DNA of 26,069 nt from F23-B02 sp963620985 (GCA_963620985.1 CAVFCI010000026.1:1-26069); one strand, 5' to 3'. Numbered from the stretch's first letter, positions 14,968 to 23,226 are shown. Notes: generated by a model from the sequence alone, not told the origin. Translations and numbers: made by a program.

Positions 14968-15089
14968 GGCATATAATCTCTTGCAGTGTTAATGTTTATG
15001 CCGTATTTTTCGCTGGCCTTATACCGGCTCAGCTCGCCGGTATATATTTGCCGGCCGATGTCTAATCTTTCTTCTTTAGTGTATTTCAC
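14934..15089 (-). pseudogene. Truncated transposase (OrfA-type helix-turn-helix) remnant
   Basis: The GTG at 15089 has AGGAGG at 15096-15101 and opens a frame reading VKYTKEERLDIGRQIYTGEL and then an HTH ending INTARDYM. This matches the N-terminal HTH region of small transposase-A proteins found in clostridial IS elements. After ARDYM the homology stops and the frame runs into the adjacent palindrome, ending after about 52 residues. The intact OrfA would be longer and OrfB is absent, so this is a dead fragment. Its leader carries six TGTCC pentamers on the plus strand. Confidence 0.7.
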
Positions 15090-15195
15090 GATAAACCTCC
15101 TGTCCGCATTTGGGTTTCCTTTGTCCAGAGATGTGCTTTTGCCTGTCCTCATTATGACATGTCCTCTGTCCAAAATGTACCCCCTCTGTGTCCAT
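15090..15195 (-). mobile_element. Probable IS end with six GGACA repeats
   Basis: TGTCC occurs on the plus strand at 15101, 15122, 15144, 15160, 15167 and 15189, that is GGACA on the strand of the transposase remnant. The sequence reads like the left end of an IS upstream of its transposase gene (TGGACACAGAGGGGGTACAT near 15174-15193). The matching right end is not present nearby. Confidence 0.5.
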
Positions 15196-15228
15196 TTTTA
15201 GCTTACCACTTCATACTGTAATAACCTA

Positions 15229-15257
15229 TTGACAAACGAGGCTCCTTTTCATATAAT
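15229..15257 (+). promoter_or_regulatory. Consensus promoter of the tetR-ABC-ECF operon
   Basis: TTGACA at 15229-15234 and TATAAT at 15252-15257 are separated by exactly 17 bases, so both hexamers and the spacing match the sigma-A consensus. The TetR start codon is 46 bases downstream of the -10. Confidence 0.88.
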
Positions 15258-15268
15258 ATAATGGTGTT

Positions 15269-15285
15269 ATATAGCAATGCTATAT
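15269..15285. promoter_or_regulatory. Palindromic operator, probably for TetR autoregulation
   Basis: ATATAGCAATGCTATAT is a perfect 17-bp palindrome with one central base. It lies just after the predicted transcription start and before the ribosome site of tetR. The position fits repression by the encoded TetR protein. Binding is inference. Confidence 0.65.
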
Positions 15286-15303
15286 TTTGAACGGAGGGCG
15301 GCT

Positions 15304-15942
15304 ATGTCAGTCAAGGCGGACAAAACCAGAGAAAACATTTTAAGCACGGCGAAAAAGCACTTCCTGCGGGACGGGCTTGACGGGGCATCGCTTCGGAATA
15401 TCGTAAAGGACGCGGGGCTCACAACGGGAGCGTTCTATAAGTATTTCCCGACAAAGGAAAGCATGTTCGATGCGCTTATAGACCCGTATGTGGAGCACAT
15501 TTATCAAATTTACGATGATATTCTGGCGGATTTTGAGGTGCTTTCGCCTCAGGAGCAGACCGACCACATGGCGGCATCATCCGAGGACGGGATAGAGCAA
15601 ATCGTTGACTATGTCTACGATAATTACGACAGCTTTCGCCTGCTTTTGAAATGCGGGGACAGTGGGAAGTATGCGGATTTCATTCACAGCATGGTAGAAC
15701 GTGAGAGTCAGTCCACACTCAATTATATGGAGACTCTGCAAAGGGCAGGCATCGATGTTCCCGTCGTCAAAAAAGATCTTCTGCATATGCTCAGCACAGG
15801 CTTTTTCTCCGCCGTATTTCAGATCATTGAGCATGATATGGAAAAGGAAACCGCAAAGGCAAATATCGCTCAGCTGAAGGAATTTCAGACCGGCGGCTGG
15901 GAACGGCTGCTGGGTATCAGGTTCCCGCAGGCACCGGACTGA
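15304..15942 (+). CDS. TetR/AcrR family transcriptional regulator
   Basis: This 212-residue protein has an N-terminal TetR DNA-binding domain: TRENILSTAKKHFLRDGLDG (8-27), followed by the HTH at about 28-47 with LRNIVKDAGLTTGAFYKYFPTKESMFDALI in the expected register. The C-terminal part (about 60-205) is helical with no named ligand domain, as usual. The ATG at 15304 has GGAGG at 15293-15297. An in-frame upstream ATG at 15277 lies within the operator palindrome and lacks a ribosome site. It is the first gene of the ABC/ECF operon and most likely represses it by binding the palindrome at 15269-15285, responding to a transport substrate or related ligand. Confidence 0.9.
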   Translation: MSVKADKTRENILSTAKKHFLRDGLDGASLRNIVKDAGLTTGAFYKYFPTKESMFDALIDPYVEHIYQIYDDILADFEVLSPQEQTDHMAASSEDGIEQIVDYVYDNYDSFRLLLKCGDSGKYADFIHSMVERESQSTLNYMETLQRAGIDVPVVKKDLLHMLSTGFFSAVFQIIEHDMEKETAKANIAQLKEFQTGGWERLLGIRFPQAPD

Positions 15943-16012
15943 CCGCAATATACGCTGATTCGGCATTTGAAAACATGTGGCCGATCAAAGGTCGCTTGTT
16001 TTTTGAAAATCA

Positions 16013-16028
16013 GTTAGCCACAGCTAAC
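16013..16028. promoter_or_regulatory. Palindrome GTTAGC-N4-GCTAAC before the ABC transporter genes
   Basis: GTTAGC (16013-16018) and GCTAAC (16023-16028) flank CACA in the 121-base gap between tetR and the first ABC gene. The half-sites resemble those read by DtxR/IdeR/MntR-type metalloregulators, although the consensus site has a one-base centre. It may mark a second, metal-responsive control point. No clear -35/-10 pair was found beside it. Confidence 0.45.
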
Positions 16029-16063
16029 CGACAACATAACATCCAGTCAAAGGAGCGTTAAGC

Positions 16064-17827
16064 ATGGAAGAAAAGAAAAGATCATGGGTGAGCCGGCTGC
16101 TTGAGTGGTCTGCTCCGCAGAGGCCGCTGTATCTGTGGAGCGTGCTGCTGGCCGCAGGCAACGTCATTTCAAAGATCGTTCCGTATTTTCTGATAGCGGA
16201 CGTCGTGCGAATGTTTTTAAGCGGAGAAACGGACTTTTCCGCGTATCTTGCAAAGGCGGCGCTTATCGCCATTGCGTTTATCGCAGCCGAGCTTATGCAT
16301 TCCGTGTCTACGACCCTGTCGCACAAGGCGACCTTTGCGGTTCTGTCTAATATCCGCAAAATGTGCTGCGACAAGCTGGCGAGGGTCTCGCTCGGCTTTG
16401 TGAAGGACACGCCCTCCGGCAGCTTCAAGAACATCATGGTCGAGCGCATCGACAGCATCGAGACGACGCTTGCACATATCGTGCCGGAGTTTACCTCGAA
16501 TCTTCTTGCGCCGATCATCATTCTCTTGTATTTCTTTACGATCGACTGGCGGCTCGCGCTCTGGTCCCTGCTTCCCGTTATCGTCGGATTTGCGTCATAC
16601 GCGGGAATGATGATCGACTTCAAGCCGAGCTTTGAAAGGACCGTGAAAGCCACAAAGGAGCTCAACGATGCGGCGGTCGAATATATTGACGGCATTGAGG
16701 TCATAAAGGCCTTCGGCAGGACGGAAAGCTCCTATGCCAAGTTTACGGAGGCGGCAAAGGAATATGCCAATTCGTTCATAAGCTGGATGCGCCGCTGTTC
16801 GATCTTCCACGGGCTGATGATGACCATAACGCCGTACACACTGCTGACGGTGCTGCCGTTTGGCGCACTTTATGTCTCGAACGGGACTCTTCAGCTTTCG
16901 GATTTTATCGTCTGCGTCATTTTGTCTCTCGGCATCGTCGGCCCTCTGATCACCGTCGGCTCGTATACGGATGACCTTGGCAAGATAGACGTGATCGTCG
17001 GCGAGGTAGCCGATATACTCGGGCAGCCTGAGCTCGAACGCCCGCAGGAAAGTGCGGCGGTTCCTGCAGATAATTCCGTCGTGCTCGAAAACGTGCGCTT
17101 TGCCTATCACGACAAGGAGATCCTGCACGGCATCGGCATGGAGCTGCCGGACGGCAGCGTGAACGCCATTGTAGGCCCCTCCGGCAGCGGCAAATCCACC
17201 ATTGCAAAGCTCATCGCGTCGTTCTGGGATGTGTCCTCCGGCAGCATAAGGATCGGCGGTGCGGATATCCGGCAGCTGTCCATGGAGGAATATAACCGCA
17301 GGATCGCCTATGTCGCGCAGGATAACTACCTGTTTAACGAAACTGTCATGGAAAACATCCGCCACGGCAGGCCAGCTGCCACGGATGAAGAGGTCATCGA
17401 GGTCACAAAGAAAAGCGGCTGCTATGAATTTATCATGCAGCTGGAAAATGGCTTTGACACCGTCGTCGGCGGCGCGGGCGGGCACCTGTCCGGCGGTGAG
17501 CGGCAGAGAATATCCATTGCGCGGGCCATGCTGAAGGACGCGCCCATCGTTATCCTTGACGAGGCGACGGCCTACACAGACCCCGAAAACGAGGCCATCC
17601 TGCAAAGCTCCATCGCAAGACTCGTTGCTGGAAAGACACTGATCGTCATCGCACACAGGCTCTCCACCGTAAAAGACAGCGACTGCATCTTTGTGGTCAA
17701 TGACGGGCAAATCGAAAGCTGCGGAACACATGAGCAGCTTCTCTCCTCCTGCCCGCTTTACCGTGAAATGTGGCAGGCGCATATCTCCGCAAAGGACACC
17801 GTAAAGGAGGCTGAGGAAAATGTTTGA
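16064..17827 (+). CDS. ABC transporter, fused permease-ATPase (YbtP/Q-like half-transporter 1)
   Basis: This 587-residue exporter-fold half-transporter has six predicted membrane helices within about 20-310. The nucleotide-binding domain spans about 338-575. The Walker A GPSGSGKST is at 371-379, the Q-loop VAQDN at 417-421, the signature LSGGE at 475-479, Walker B IVILDE at 495-500, and the switch His531 is in IAHRLS. All ATPase residues look intact. It should form a heterodimer with the next gene, whose ATG lies inside its stop (ATGTTTGA). Pairs of this type beside ECF S components resemble YbtP/YbtQ, which import metal-siderophores although built on an exporter fold. Drug or peptide export is the main alternative. 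AAGGAG precedes the ATG. Confidence 0.9.
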   Translation: MEEKKRSWVSRLLEWSAPQRPLYLWSVLLAAGNVISKIVPYFLIADVVRMFLSGETDFSAYLAKAALIAIAFIAAELMHSVSTTLSHKATFAVLSNIRKMCCDKLARVSLGFVKDTPSGSFKNIMVERIDSIETTLAHIVPEFTSNLLAPIIILLYFFTIDWRLALWSLLPVIVGFASYAGMMIDFKPSFERTVKATKELNDAAVEYIDGIEVIKAFGRTESSYAKFTEAAKEYANSFISWMRRCSIFHGLMMTITPYTLLTVLPFGALYVSNGTLQLSDFIVCVILSLGIVGPLITVGSYTDDLGKIDVIVGEVADILGQPELERPQESAAVPADNSVVLENVRFAYHDKEILHGIGMELPDGSVNAIVGPSGSGKSTIAKLIASFWDVSSGSIRIGGADIRQLSMEEYNRRIAYVAQDNYLFNETVMENIRHGRPAATDEEVIEVTKKSGCYEFIMQLENGFDTVVGGAGGHLSGGERQRISIARAMLKDAPIVILDEATAYTDPENEAILQSSIARLVAGKTLIVIAHRLSTVKDSDCIFVVNDGQIESCGTHEQLLSSCPLYREMWQAHISAKDTVKEAEENV

Positions 17828-19553
17828 GGTACTTGCAAAGTTTTTCCGCTTCTGCGGAAGGGAGAACGGCAATAAATTCAAGCTGTCCATGGCGATAGGG
17901 CTTATAGAAGCGCTCGCTTCGGCAATGAAGATACCCGCCGTCATGTACATTCTGATCGGCCTCATGAGCGGAGAGCCGATGAAAAAATATATCTGCGGCT
18001 CTCTTGCCATTATGGCTGCCGCCATTGTGATCGGTGTGCTGTGCAAAAGATTTTCAACGGTGCTTCAGACGGAGGGCGGATACAATGCCGCTGCCTTTGC
18101 GAGGATCAAGATCGCAGAGCAGCTACGCTATCTGCCTATGGGCTATTTTAACGGGAGCAGCATCGGTGAGATATCCTCGGTCACGACCAACACCATGGAG
18201 GCACTCGGCGACGTTGCGACCCGTGTGGTCATGCTGACGACCCAAGGGATTTTGGAAACCTCCATGATCGTTCTCATGATACTCTGCTTTGACTGGCGGA
18301 TAGGCTTGATTTCCGCCGCCGGCGTGCTTGTTTTCTTTCTGATAAACTCCAGGATGCAGAAGGCCGGCAAGAACATTTCCGAGAACAAGGTCGCCTGTGA
18401 CGTTGAGCTCGTCGATCAGATCATGGAGTACATCCAGGGCATCACAGAAGTGAAGTCCTATAATCTTCTCGGCGCGCAGGCAAAGAAGCTCAACGACGCA
18501 AACAAGGCCTGTGCAGAGGTCAACACAAGGATGGAGCTGACCTTTATCCCCTATCACTTCTTCCAGACGGCAGTTACCAAGATCACCGGCGCCGTCATCG
18601 TCGCATGCAGCGCGTATTTCTTCATAAGCGGCACCATGAGCGCAGTTTACGCTGTCGGCATGACGATCTCGGCATTCATGCTGTACGCAAGCCTTGAGAG
18701 CGCCGGAAGCTACTCCTCGCTTCTGCACACCGTCAGCGTCTGCGTGGACAAGGCAAACGCCATTCTCGCACTCGATACGATGGACATCGACGGGAGAGAG
18801 ATCAAACCCGAAAATCACGATATCGAGCTTTCACATGTTTCCTTTTCTTACGACAGGAGAAAAATCATCGACGATGTTTCTCTTTCTATTCCCCAGAAAA
18901 CCACCACCGCCATCGTCGGTCCTTCCGGCGGCGGCAAATCGACCCTCTGCAATCTGATCGCACGGTTCTGGGATGTGGACTCCGGCGCGATCACCCTCGG
19001 CGGCGTGAACGTGAAGGACTACAGCATGAACAGTCTCATGGAGAATTTCGCATTCGTGTTCCAGACCGTGTATCTTTTCGCCGATACAATAGAGAACAAC
19101 ATCAAGTTCGGCCGTCAGGATGCAGCACACGAAGAAGTCGTCGAGGCGGCAAAAAAGGCCTGCTGCCATGATTTTATAATGAAGCTCCCCGACGGCTACA
19201 ACACCGTCATCGGTGAGGGAGGGGCGAGCCTCTCGGGCGGGGAAAAGCAGCGCATATCCATTGCCAGAGCCATTATGAAGGATGCGCCTATCATCATCCT
19301 CGACGAGGCGACCGCAAATGTCGATCCCGAGAACGAAAAGGAACTGATCGATGCCGTGGAGGCGCTCACGAAAGAGAAAACGATCATCATGATCGCTCAC
19401 CGCCTGAAAACCGTGCGGCACGCGGATCAGATCGTGGTCGTGGACAAAGGCCGCATCGCGCAGCTGGGAACACACGAACAGCTCATGGCGCAGGAGGGCA
19501 TCTACAAACGCTTTGTGGACGTCAGAGCCCAGGCCGTCAGCTGGAAGTTGTAA
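17820..19553 (+). CDS. ABC transporter, fused permease-ATPase (YbtP/Q-like half-transporter 2)
   Basis: This 577-residue second half-transporter has membrane helices within about 20-300 and an ATPase domain at about 333-570. Walker A GPSGGGKST is at 367-375, Q-loop FVFQT at 412-416, signature LSGGE at 471-475, Walker B IIILDE at 491-496, and His527 in IAHRL. All are canonical, so both ATP sites of the heterodimer should be competent. Its start overlaps the stop of the first half-transporter by eight bases with AAAGGAGG just upstream, which implies equal production. The membrane domains are clearly diverged from the first gene, as expected for a heterodimer. The next gene starts 31 bases downstream. 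Confidence 0.9.
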   Translation: MFEVLAKFFRFCGRENGNKFKLSMAIGLIEALASAMKIPAVMYILIGLMSGEPMKKYICGSLAIMAAAIVIGVLCKRFSTVLQTEGGYNAAAFARIKIAEQLRYLPMGYFNGSSIGEISSVTTNTMEALGDVATRVVMLTTQGILETSMIVLMILCFDWRIGLISAAGVLVFFLINSRMQKAGKNISENKVACDVELVDQIMEYIQGITEVKSYNLLGAQAKKLNDANKACAEVNTRMELTFIPYHFFQTAVTKITGAVIVACSAYFFISGTMSAVYAVGMTISAFMLYASLESAGSYSSLLHTVSVCVDKANAILALDTMDIDGREIKPENHDIELSHVSFSYDRRKIIDDVSLSIPQKTTTAIVGPSGGGKSTLCNLIARFWDVDSGAITLGGVNVKDYSMNSLMENFAFVFQTVYLFADTIENNIKFGRQDAAHEEVVEAAKKACCHDFIMKLPDGYNTVIGEGGASLSGGEKQRISIARAIMKDAPIIILDEATANVDPENEKELIDAVEALTKEKTIIMIAHRLKTVRHADQIVVVDKGRIAQLGTHEQLMAQEGIYKRFVDVRAQAVSWKL

Positions 19554-19584
19554 ATAATAGAATTTCAAATAAAGGAGCATAAAT

Positions 19585-20172
19585 ATGAATACGAAGCAGA
19601 CGCTCAAGGGAAAAGACCTGATCAACATTGGAATCTACGCAGCAATATTCTGTGTCATCGTAACAGCCATCGCCATGCTCGGCTTTATACCGATCATGCT
19701 GCCGATGCTCTGCGTCCTTGTGCCCATACTCGGCGGCATCCCGTACATGCTGTTTTTAACCAAGGTAGACAAGTTCGGAATGATCACCATCTTTTCTATA
19801 ATCGTCGGGCTTTTCCTCTGGGTTACCGGAATGGGCTATTGGCCTACGATCTTCGGCATCGTCTGCGGCGTACTTACAGACCTTATTGCAAAGTCCGGAA
19901 ATTATAAGAGCAGCAAAAAAGATATTCTGGGCTGCGGTGTCTTTAACATCGCTGTTTTCGGAAACTTCGTCCCACTTTTCACCAATATTGACGCATATTT
20001 CAGCACCCGCCAGAGCTTCGGCGAGGAGTACATTGGGGCGCTGACCGACATTTTTGCCCATACATGGCTCATCCCTGTACTGATCGCTTCCTGCGTGGTC
20101 TGCGGATGGATCGGCGGATTTCTCGGTAAGACCCTGCTGAAAAAGCATTTTGAGAAAGCGGGTATTGCATAA
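19585..20172 (+). CDS. ECF transporter S component, MptD/Trep_Strep family
   Basis: This 195-residue membrane protein has about five or six hydrophobic helices covering residues 12-185, starting NTKQTLKGKDLINIGIYAA, which is characteristic of the MptD (Trep_Strep) putative substrate-binding subunits. S components bind the substrate and dock on an EcfT-EcfA module. AAAGGAG precedes the ATG at 19585. The stop overlaps the EcfT start (TAATG), and EcfT and the double ATPase follow directly, so this is a dedicated group I system. The substrate of this family is not firmly established; haem, iron-chelate or another cofactor are possible given the YbtPQ-like neighbours. Confidence 0.85.
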   Translation: MNTKQTLKGKDLINIGIYAAIFCVIVTAIAMLGFIPIMLPMLCVLVPILGGIPYMLFLTKVDKFGMITIFSIIVGLFLWVTGMGYWPTIFGIVCGVLTDLIAKSGNYKSSKKDILGCGVFNIAVFGNFVPLFTNIDAYFSTRQSFGEEYIGALTDIFAHTWLIPVLIASCVVCGWIGGFLGKTLLKKHFEKAGIA

Positions 20173-20885
20173 TGCCGCGCTGCGCTGTCAAATTTGACCC
20201 CAGAACGAAGCTGCTGCTTCTGGCAACGATGTCGATCTTCGTTCTGGGCGGCGCAGGGGGAGATATATTCGGCCGGTATATGCCGCTTTTTTGCCTGCTC
20301 CCCTTTGCCCTGTTTGTTTTTGCGGGACGGCTGAAAAAGGCGGTCGGCTACATGCTCCTGTATGCTGTTTTCTATGGTCTTTCCATGTATGCGCTGCCGC
20401 ATGTCTCGGGGATTCTCGGCTTCCTGCTGCTGGCCTTCTGCGGGATCATGACAAGATTTCTGCCGGGCATTATGGCCGGAGCGTACCTGACGGAGACGAC
20501 CACCGTAAGCGAGTTTTCGGCGGCCATGGGCAGAATGCACGTTTCCGACAAGCTGACGATACCGCTGTTGGCAATGTTCCGATTTTTTCCCACCATCGCC
20601 GATGAGTTTCATTCCATCAACGATGCCATGCGGATGAGGGACATACACTTTGGCGGAAAAAATGTCTCAAAGATGGTCGAATACAGAATCGTTCCACTGC
20701 TCGTCTGCTCGGCAAAGATCGGAGAAGAACTGAACGCCGCCGCCATTACCAGAGGGCTCGGAGGTAATGTAAAACGGACAAATCTTTGCCGGATCGGCTT
20801 TAAGGCATGGGATTATCCTGTTATTCTGATATGCCTTGCTCCGTATGTGATCTGGTTCGGCAGTCTGCTACGGAGGGTGCTATGA
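20172..20885 (+). CDS. ECF transporter transmembrane component (EcfT)
   Basis: This 237-residue protein shows the EcfT pattern. An N-terminal cytoplasmic DPRTK motif is at 9-13, followed by hydrophobic helices (about 14-100). A cytoplasmic coupling region includes AMRMRD at 152-157 and AITRG at 191-195, corresponding to the two short motifs that contact the ATPases. A final helix is near 214-230. It scaffolds the S component and transmits ATP-driven movement. Its ATG overlaps the S-component stop by one base, and its stop overlaps the ATPase start (ATGA), so the three subunits are translationally coupled. Confidence 0.9.
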   Translation: MPRCAVKFDPRTKLLLLATMSIFVLGGAGGDIFGRYMPLFCLLPFALFVFAGRLKKAVGYMLLYAVFYGLSMYALPHVSGILGFLLLAFCGIMTRFLPGIMAGAYLTETTTVSEFSAAMGRMHVSDKLTIPLLAMFRFFPTIADEFHSINDAMRMRDIHFGGKNVSKMVEYRIVPLLVCSAKIGEELNAAAITRGLGGNVKRTNLCRIGFKAWDYPVILICLAPYVIWFGSLLRRVL

Positions 20886-22309
20886 TCCGATTAGAGCATG
20901 TTTATTTTACCTATGGCAATTCCGACAGCGGTGCATTGAATGATGTATCACTCTCGGTGCGTAAGGGCGAGTGCGTCCTGCTCTGCGGCAGCTCCGGCTG
21001 CGGCAAAACGACGATAACCCGCCTTGTAAACGGCCTCATTCCGCATTTCTATGAAGGAAAATTGAGCGGAACCGTCTCGGTATGCGGCATGGACATTTGC
21101 ACGGAGGAGCTCTATACTATATCCCAAAAGGCCGGCAGCGTTTTTCAGAATCCGAGGAGTCAGTTTTTCTGCCTGGACACGACAAGCGAACTGGCCTTCG
21201 GCTGCGAAAATCTCGGTCTCAGTGTAGAAGAAATCCGAACGCGCGTGAGTCGGGCAGTAAAGGAACTTGAGCTGGAGTCTCTTACTGACAGAGATATTTT
21301 CAAGCTGTCCGGCGGCGAAAAGCAGCGGATCGCCTGCGGCTGCATATCCGCAATGGAACCGGATATTTTCGTATTGGATGAACCTACATCAAATCTCGAT
21401 ACGGAATCTATTGAAAGACTGAAAGAGGCACTTTCCCTCTGGAAAAGACAAGGGAAAACCATTCTGATCGCCGAGCACAGATTGTATTGGCTCAAGGATT
21501 TATGCGACAGGGTCGTATATCTTGACGGCGGCAAAATTATGTTGGATATTCTTATGACTGAACTGAAAGCATTCCCACCGCGAAAGCTGCGTGACATGGG
21601 ACTTCGCACCCTGCTTCCGCCAGATGAAGTAAGCGTCAGCAGAGTGCCGTATTCCATAAAGCGGCCGGATATGCTGATCGAGGATTATCATTTTGCCTAT
21701 GATAAAAAACCGGCGCTGGAATTCGATGATATGCCACTCCCGAAAAACGAGATCGTTGCCATCACGGGTCAAAACGGTGCCGGCAAATCTACTTTTGTCC
21801 GCTGCCTCTGCGGGCTTGAAAAGAAATTCAAAGGGCGAACAGTTATTGCGGGGAAAATCTATACGCCGAAAGAAATGCTGCGCAAATGCTATCTTGTCAT
21901 GCAGGATGTAAACCATCAGCTGTTTTGTGAATCTGTTTTGGACGAGGTCCTTCTCGGAGCGGCAGACGATGGCGAGAATATGAAGGAAAAAGCAAGACAG
22001 CTCATGGAGAGGCTCGGCGTATGGGAGCTTCGTGACAGGCATCCCATGGCGTTATCCGGTGGGCAGAAGCAGCGCGTCGCTATTTGCTCTGCAGTCCTCG
22101 CAGGAAAAGACGTTCTGGTCTTTGACGAGCCGACAAGCGGCTTGGATTATCAGCATATGACGGGCACGGCAGAACTATTTAAGGAGCTATGCAGCATGGG
22201 CAAAATCGTTTTTATCATCACCCACGACAATGAGCTCATCGAAAGATGCTGTACCTGTGAGCTGAACATAGTGGATGGAAAAGCCAATTTGTATGTGCGC
22301 CGCATTTGA
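20882..22309 (+). CDS. ECF transporter ATPase with two fused ATP-binding domains (EcfA-EcfA')
   Basis: This 475-residue protein contains two ABC ATPase domains in one chain. Domain 1 has Walker A GSSGCGKTT at 36-44, signature LSGGE at 142-146, Walker B FVLDE at 163-167 and His199. Domain 2 has Walker A GQNGAGKST at 296-304, signature LSGGQ at 391-395, Walker B LVFDE at 412-416 and a His in IITHD. In many ECF systems these are two separate genes. All catalytic residues are present. The ATG at 20882 overlaps the EcfT stop and has CGGAGG upstream; earlier in-frame starts lie within ecfT and were rejected. It powers the S and T subunits encoded just upstream and closes the operon. Confidence 0.92.
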   Translation: MIRLEHVYFTYGNSDSGALNDVSLSVRKGECVLLCGSSGCGKTTITRLVNGLIPHFYEGKLSGTVSVCGMDICTEELYTISQKAGSVFQNPRSQFFCLDTTSELAFGCENLGLSVEEIRTRVSRAVKELELESLTDRDIFKLSGGEKQRIACGCISAMEPDIFVLDEPTSNLDTESIERLKEALSLWKRQGKTILIAEHRLYWLKDLCDRVVYLDGGKIMLDILMTELKAFPPRKLRDMGLRTLLPPDEVSVSRVPYSIKRPDMLIEDYHFAYDKKPALEFDDMPLPKNEIVAITGQNGAGKSTFVRCLCGLEKKFKGRTVIAGKIYTPKEMLRKCYLVMQDVNHQLFCESVLDEVLLGAADDGENMKEKARQLMERLGVWELRDRHPMALSGGQKQRVAICSAVLAGKDVLVFDEPTSGLDYQHMTGTAELFKELCSMGKIVFIITHDNELIERCCTCELNIVDGKANLYVRRI

Positions 22310-22325
22310 ACTCAAATAAAAACGT

Positions 22326-22355
22326 CCATCGAGGAGTAAATGCCCTCCTCGATGG
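22326..22355 (+). terminator. Hairpin after the ECF operon
   Basis: CCATCGAGGAG (22326-22336) pairs perfectly with 22345-22355 around an 8-base loop. The T tract after it is short (GGGTTTA), so termination may be incomplete. It starts 16 bases after the ATPase stop codon. From here to about 22410 nothing else is recognised. Confidence 0.6.
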
Positions 22356-22410
22356 GTTTATGCATCGCTTTGATAATGTGCGTATTTGCAGAAAAACACC
22401 TTGACAAATC

Positions 22411-23181
22411 TCATCTCAAAAGAAGCTGCTTGCCAAAGCCGCAAAGGAAAAGAGCTACACATATTCCAAGTCCTACAAGAATAAGAAGCGGATCGACAAT
22501 GACCGTGAGAATTGGGTGGTGTTCCAGGACGTCCATGAGGCGATCATCGAACGCGCTGTCTATGCACAGGTGCAGCAGAAGCGGGGCAAAATCCGCAAGC
22601 GCCGCACCAACAACGGAGAACACAATATGTTTTCCGGCCTGTTGGTCTGCGCCGACTGCGGCAGCAACCTTCACTTCCACTTCAATCAGGGCAATCCGGA
22701 GATCAAGTATTTCAACTGCTCCAACTACAAGGGCAACCGCGGCACCTGTACTTCTACGCATTATGTCCGTGTGGACTTCCCGGAGGAAGTGGTGCTGGGA
22801 GGGATACGGCGCTTAACGAAATTCGCCAGCCTCTATGAGGACGAACAAAAGGAACTTTCGGAGAAAATAAAAAAGCTCCGCTCCGAGATAGAGAAGCAGA
22901 GCAGCCGTTCCATGACGACGGATATGTTTATCGGTCTTGTCCGCAAGTACACCAGAGCGCGGAAACTGACGCCCAGGATGCTGAACGAACTGATTGAGAA
23001 GATCGAAGTGTTCAATGCTGAGAAGATCGACGGCGTATGGGAGCAGCGGCTTCGCATCCACTATAATTGCGTCGGAACGATCGAGATTCCAACGGTGCTG
23101 CCCTTGCCGATCCCGGAAGTGTCCGTAAATACAAGAAAAGGCGTAGTTGTCAACTACGCCCCCTGTGAACTCGCTGTATAA
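22411..23181 (+). pseudogene. Large serine recombinase remnant (zinc-ribbon and C-terminal part only)
   Basis: From about 22411 one frame reads the C-terminal half of a large serine recombinase: YSKSYKNKKRIDNDRENWVV, HEAIIERAVYAQVQQKRGK, the zinc ribbon CADCGS (with a second Cys group at CSNYKGNRGTC), and the end MTTDMFIGLVRKYTRARKLTP and RKGVVVNYAP. The N-terminal resolvase domain with its catalytic serine is missing; a TGA at 22402-22404 closes the frame upstream. An internal in-frame deletion joins FASLYEDE directly to QKELSEKIKKL, removing the segment of some tens of residues usually found between these blocks. There is no proper start. It lies at the right edge of the accessory segment, ending at the tRNA-Leu terminator. 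Confidence 0.82.
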
Positions 23182-23226
23182 AAAGCGAGTGTTCTTACAG
23201 CCTTTCAAATGCTGTAAGAACACTCG
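23180..23226 (-). terminator. Intrinsic terminator of tRNA-Leu
   Basis: A perfect 16-bp stem (23186-23201 with 23211-23226) with a 9-base loop is followed on the minus strand by CTTTTTAT. It begins three bases after the tRNA CCA end. Its T run overlaps the stop codon of the recombinase remnant on the other strand. Confidence 0.88.

Noticed and set aside
14904..15228. Attachment-site copy of the tRNA-Leu 3' end at the left edge of the accessory segment
   Set aside because: I looked for the tRNA 3' sequence (GGTGCGCGAGGCGGG on the plus strand) and did not see it there, so no direct-repeat att pair can be claimed.
16595..18046. Open frame of 483 codons on the minus strand
   Set aside because: It is antisense to the two ABC half-transporter genes and resembles no protein family.
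22340..22816. Open frame of 158 codons overlapping the recombinase remnant
   Set aside because: It is in a different frame from the recombinase homology and its Ser/Thr/Arg-rich translation matches nothing.
23186..23226. Terminator for the recombinase remnant on the plus strand
   Set aside because: The T run is only on the minus-strand side and the stem begins three bases after the tRNA, so it belongs to tRNA-Leu.
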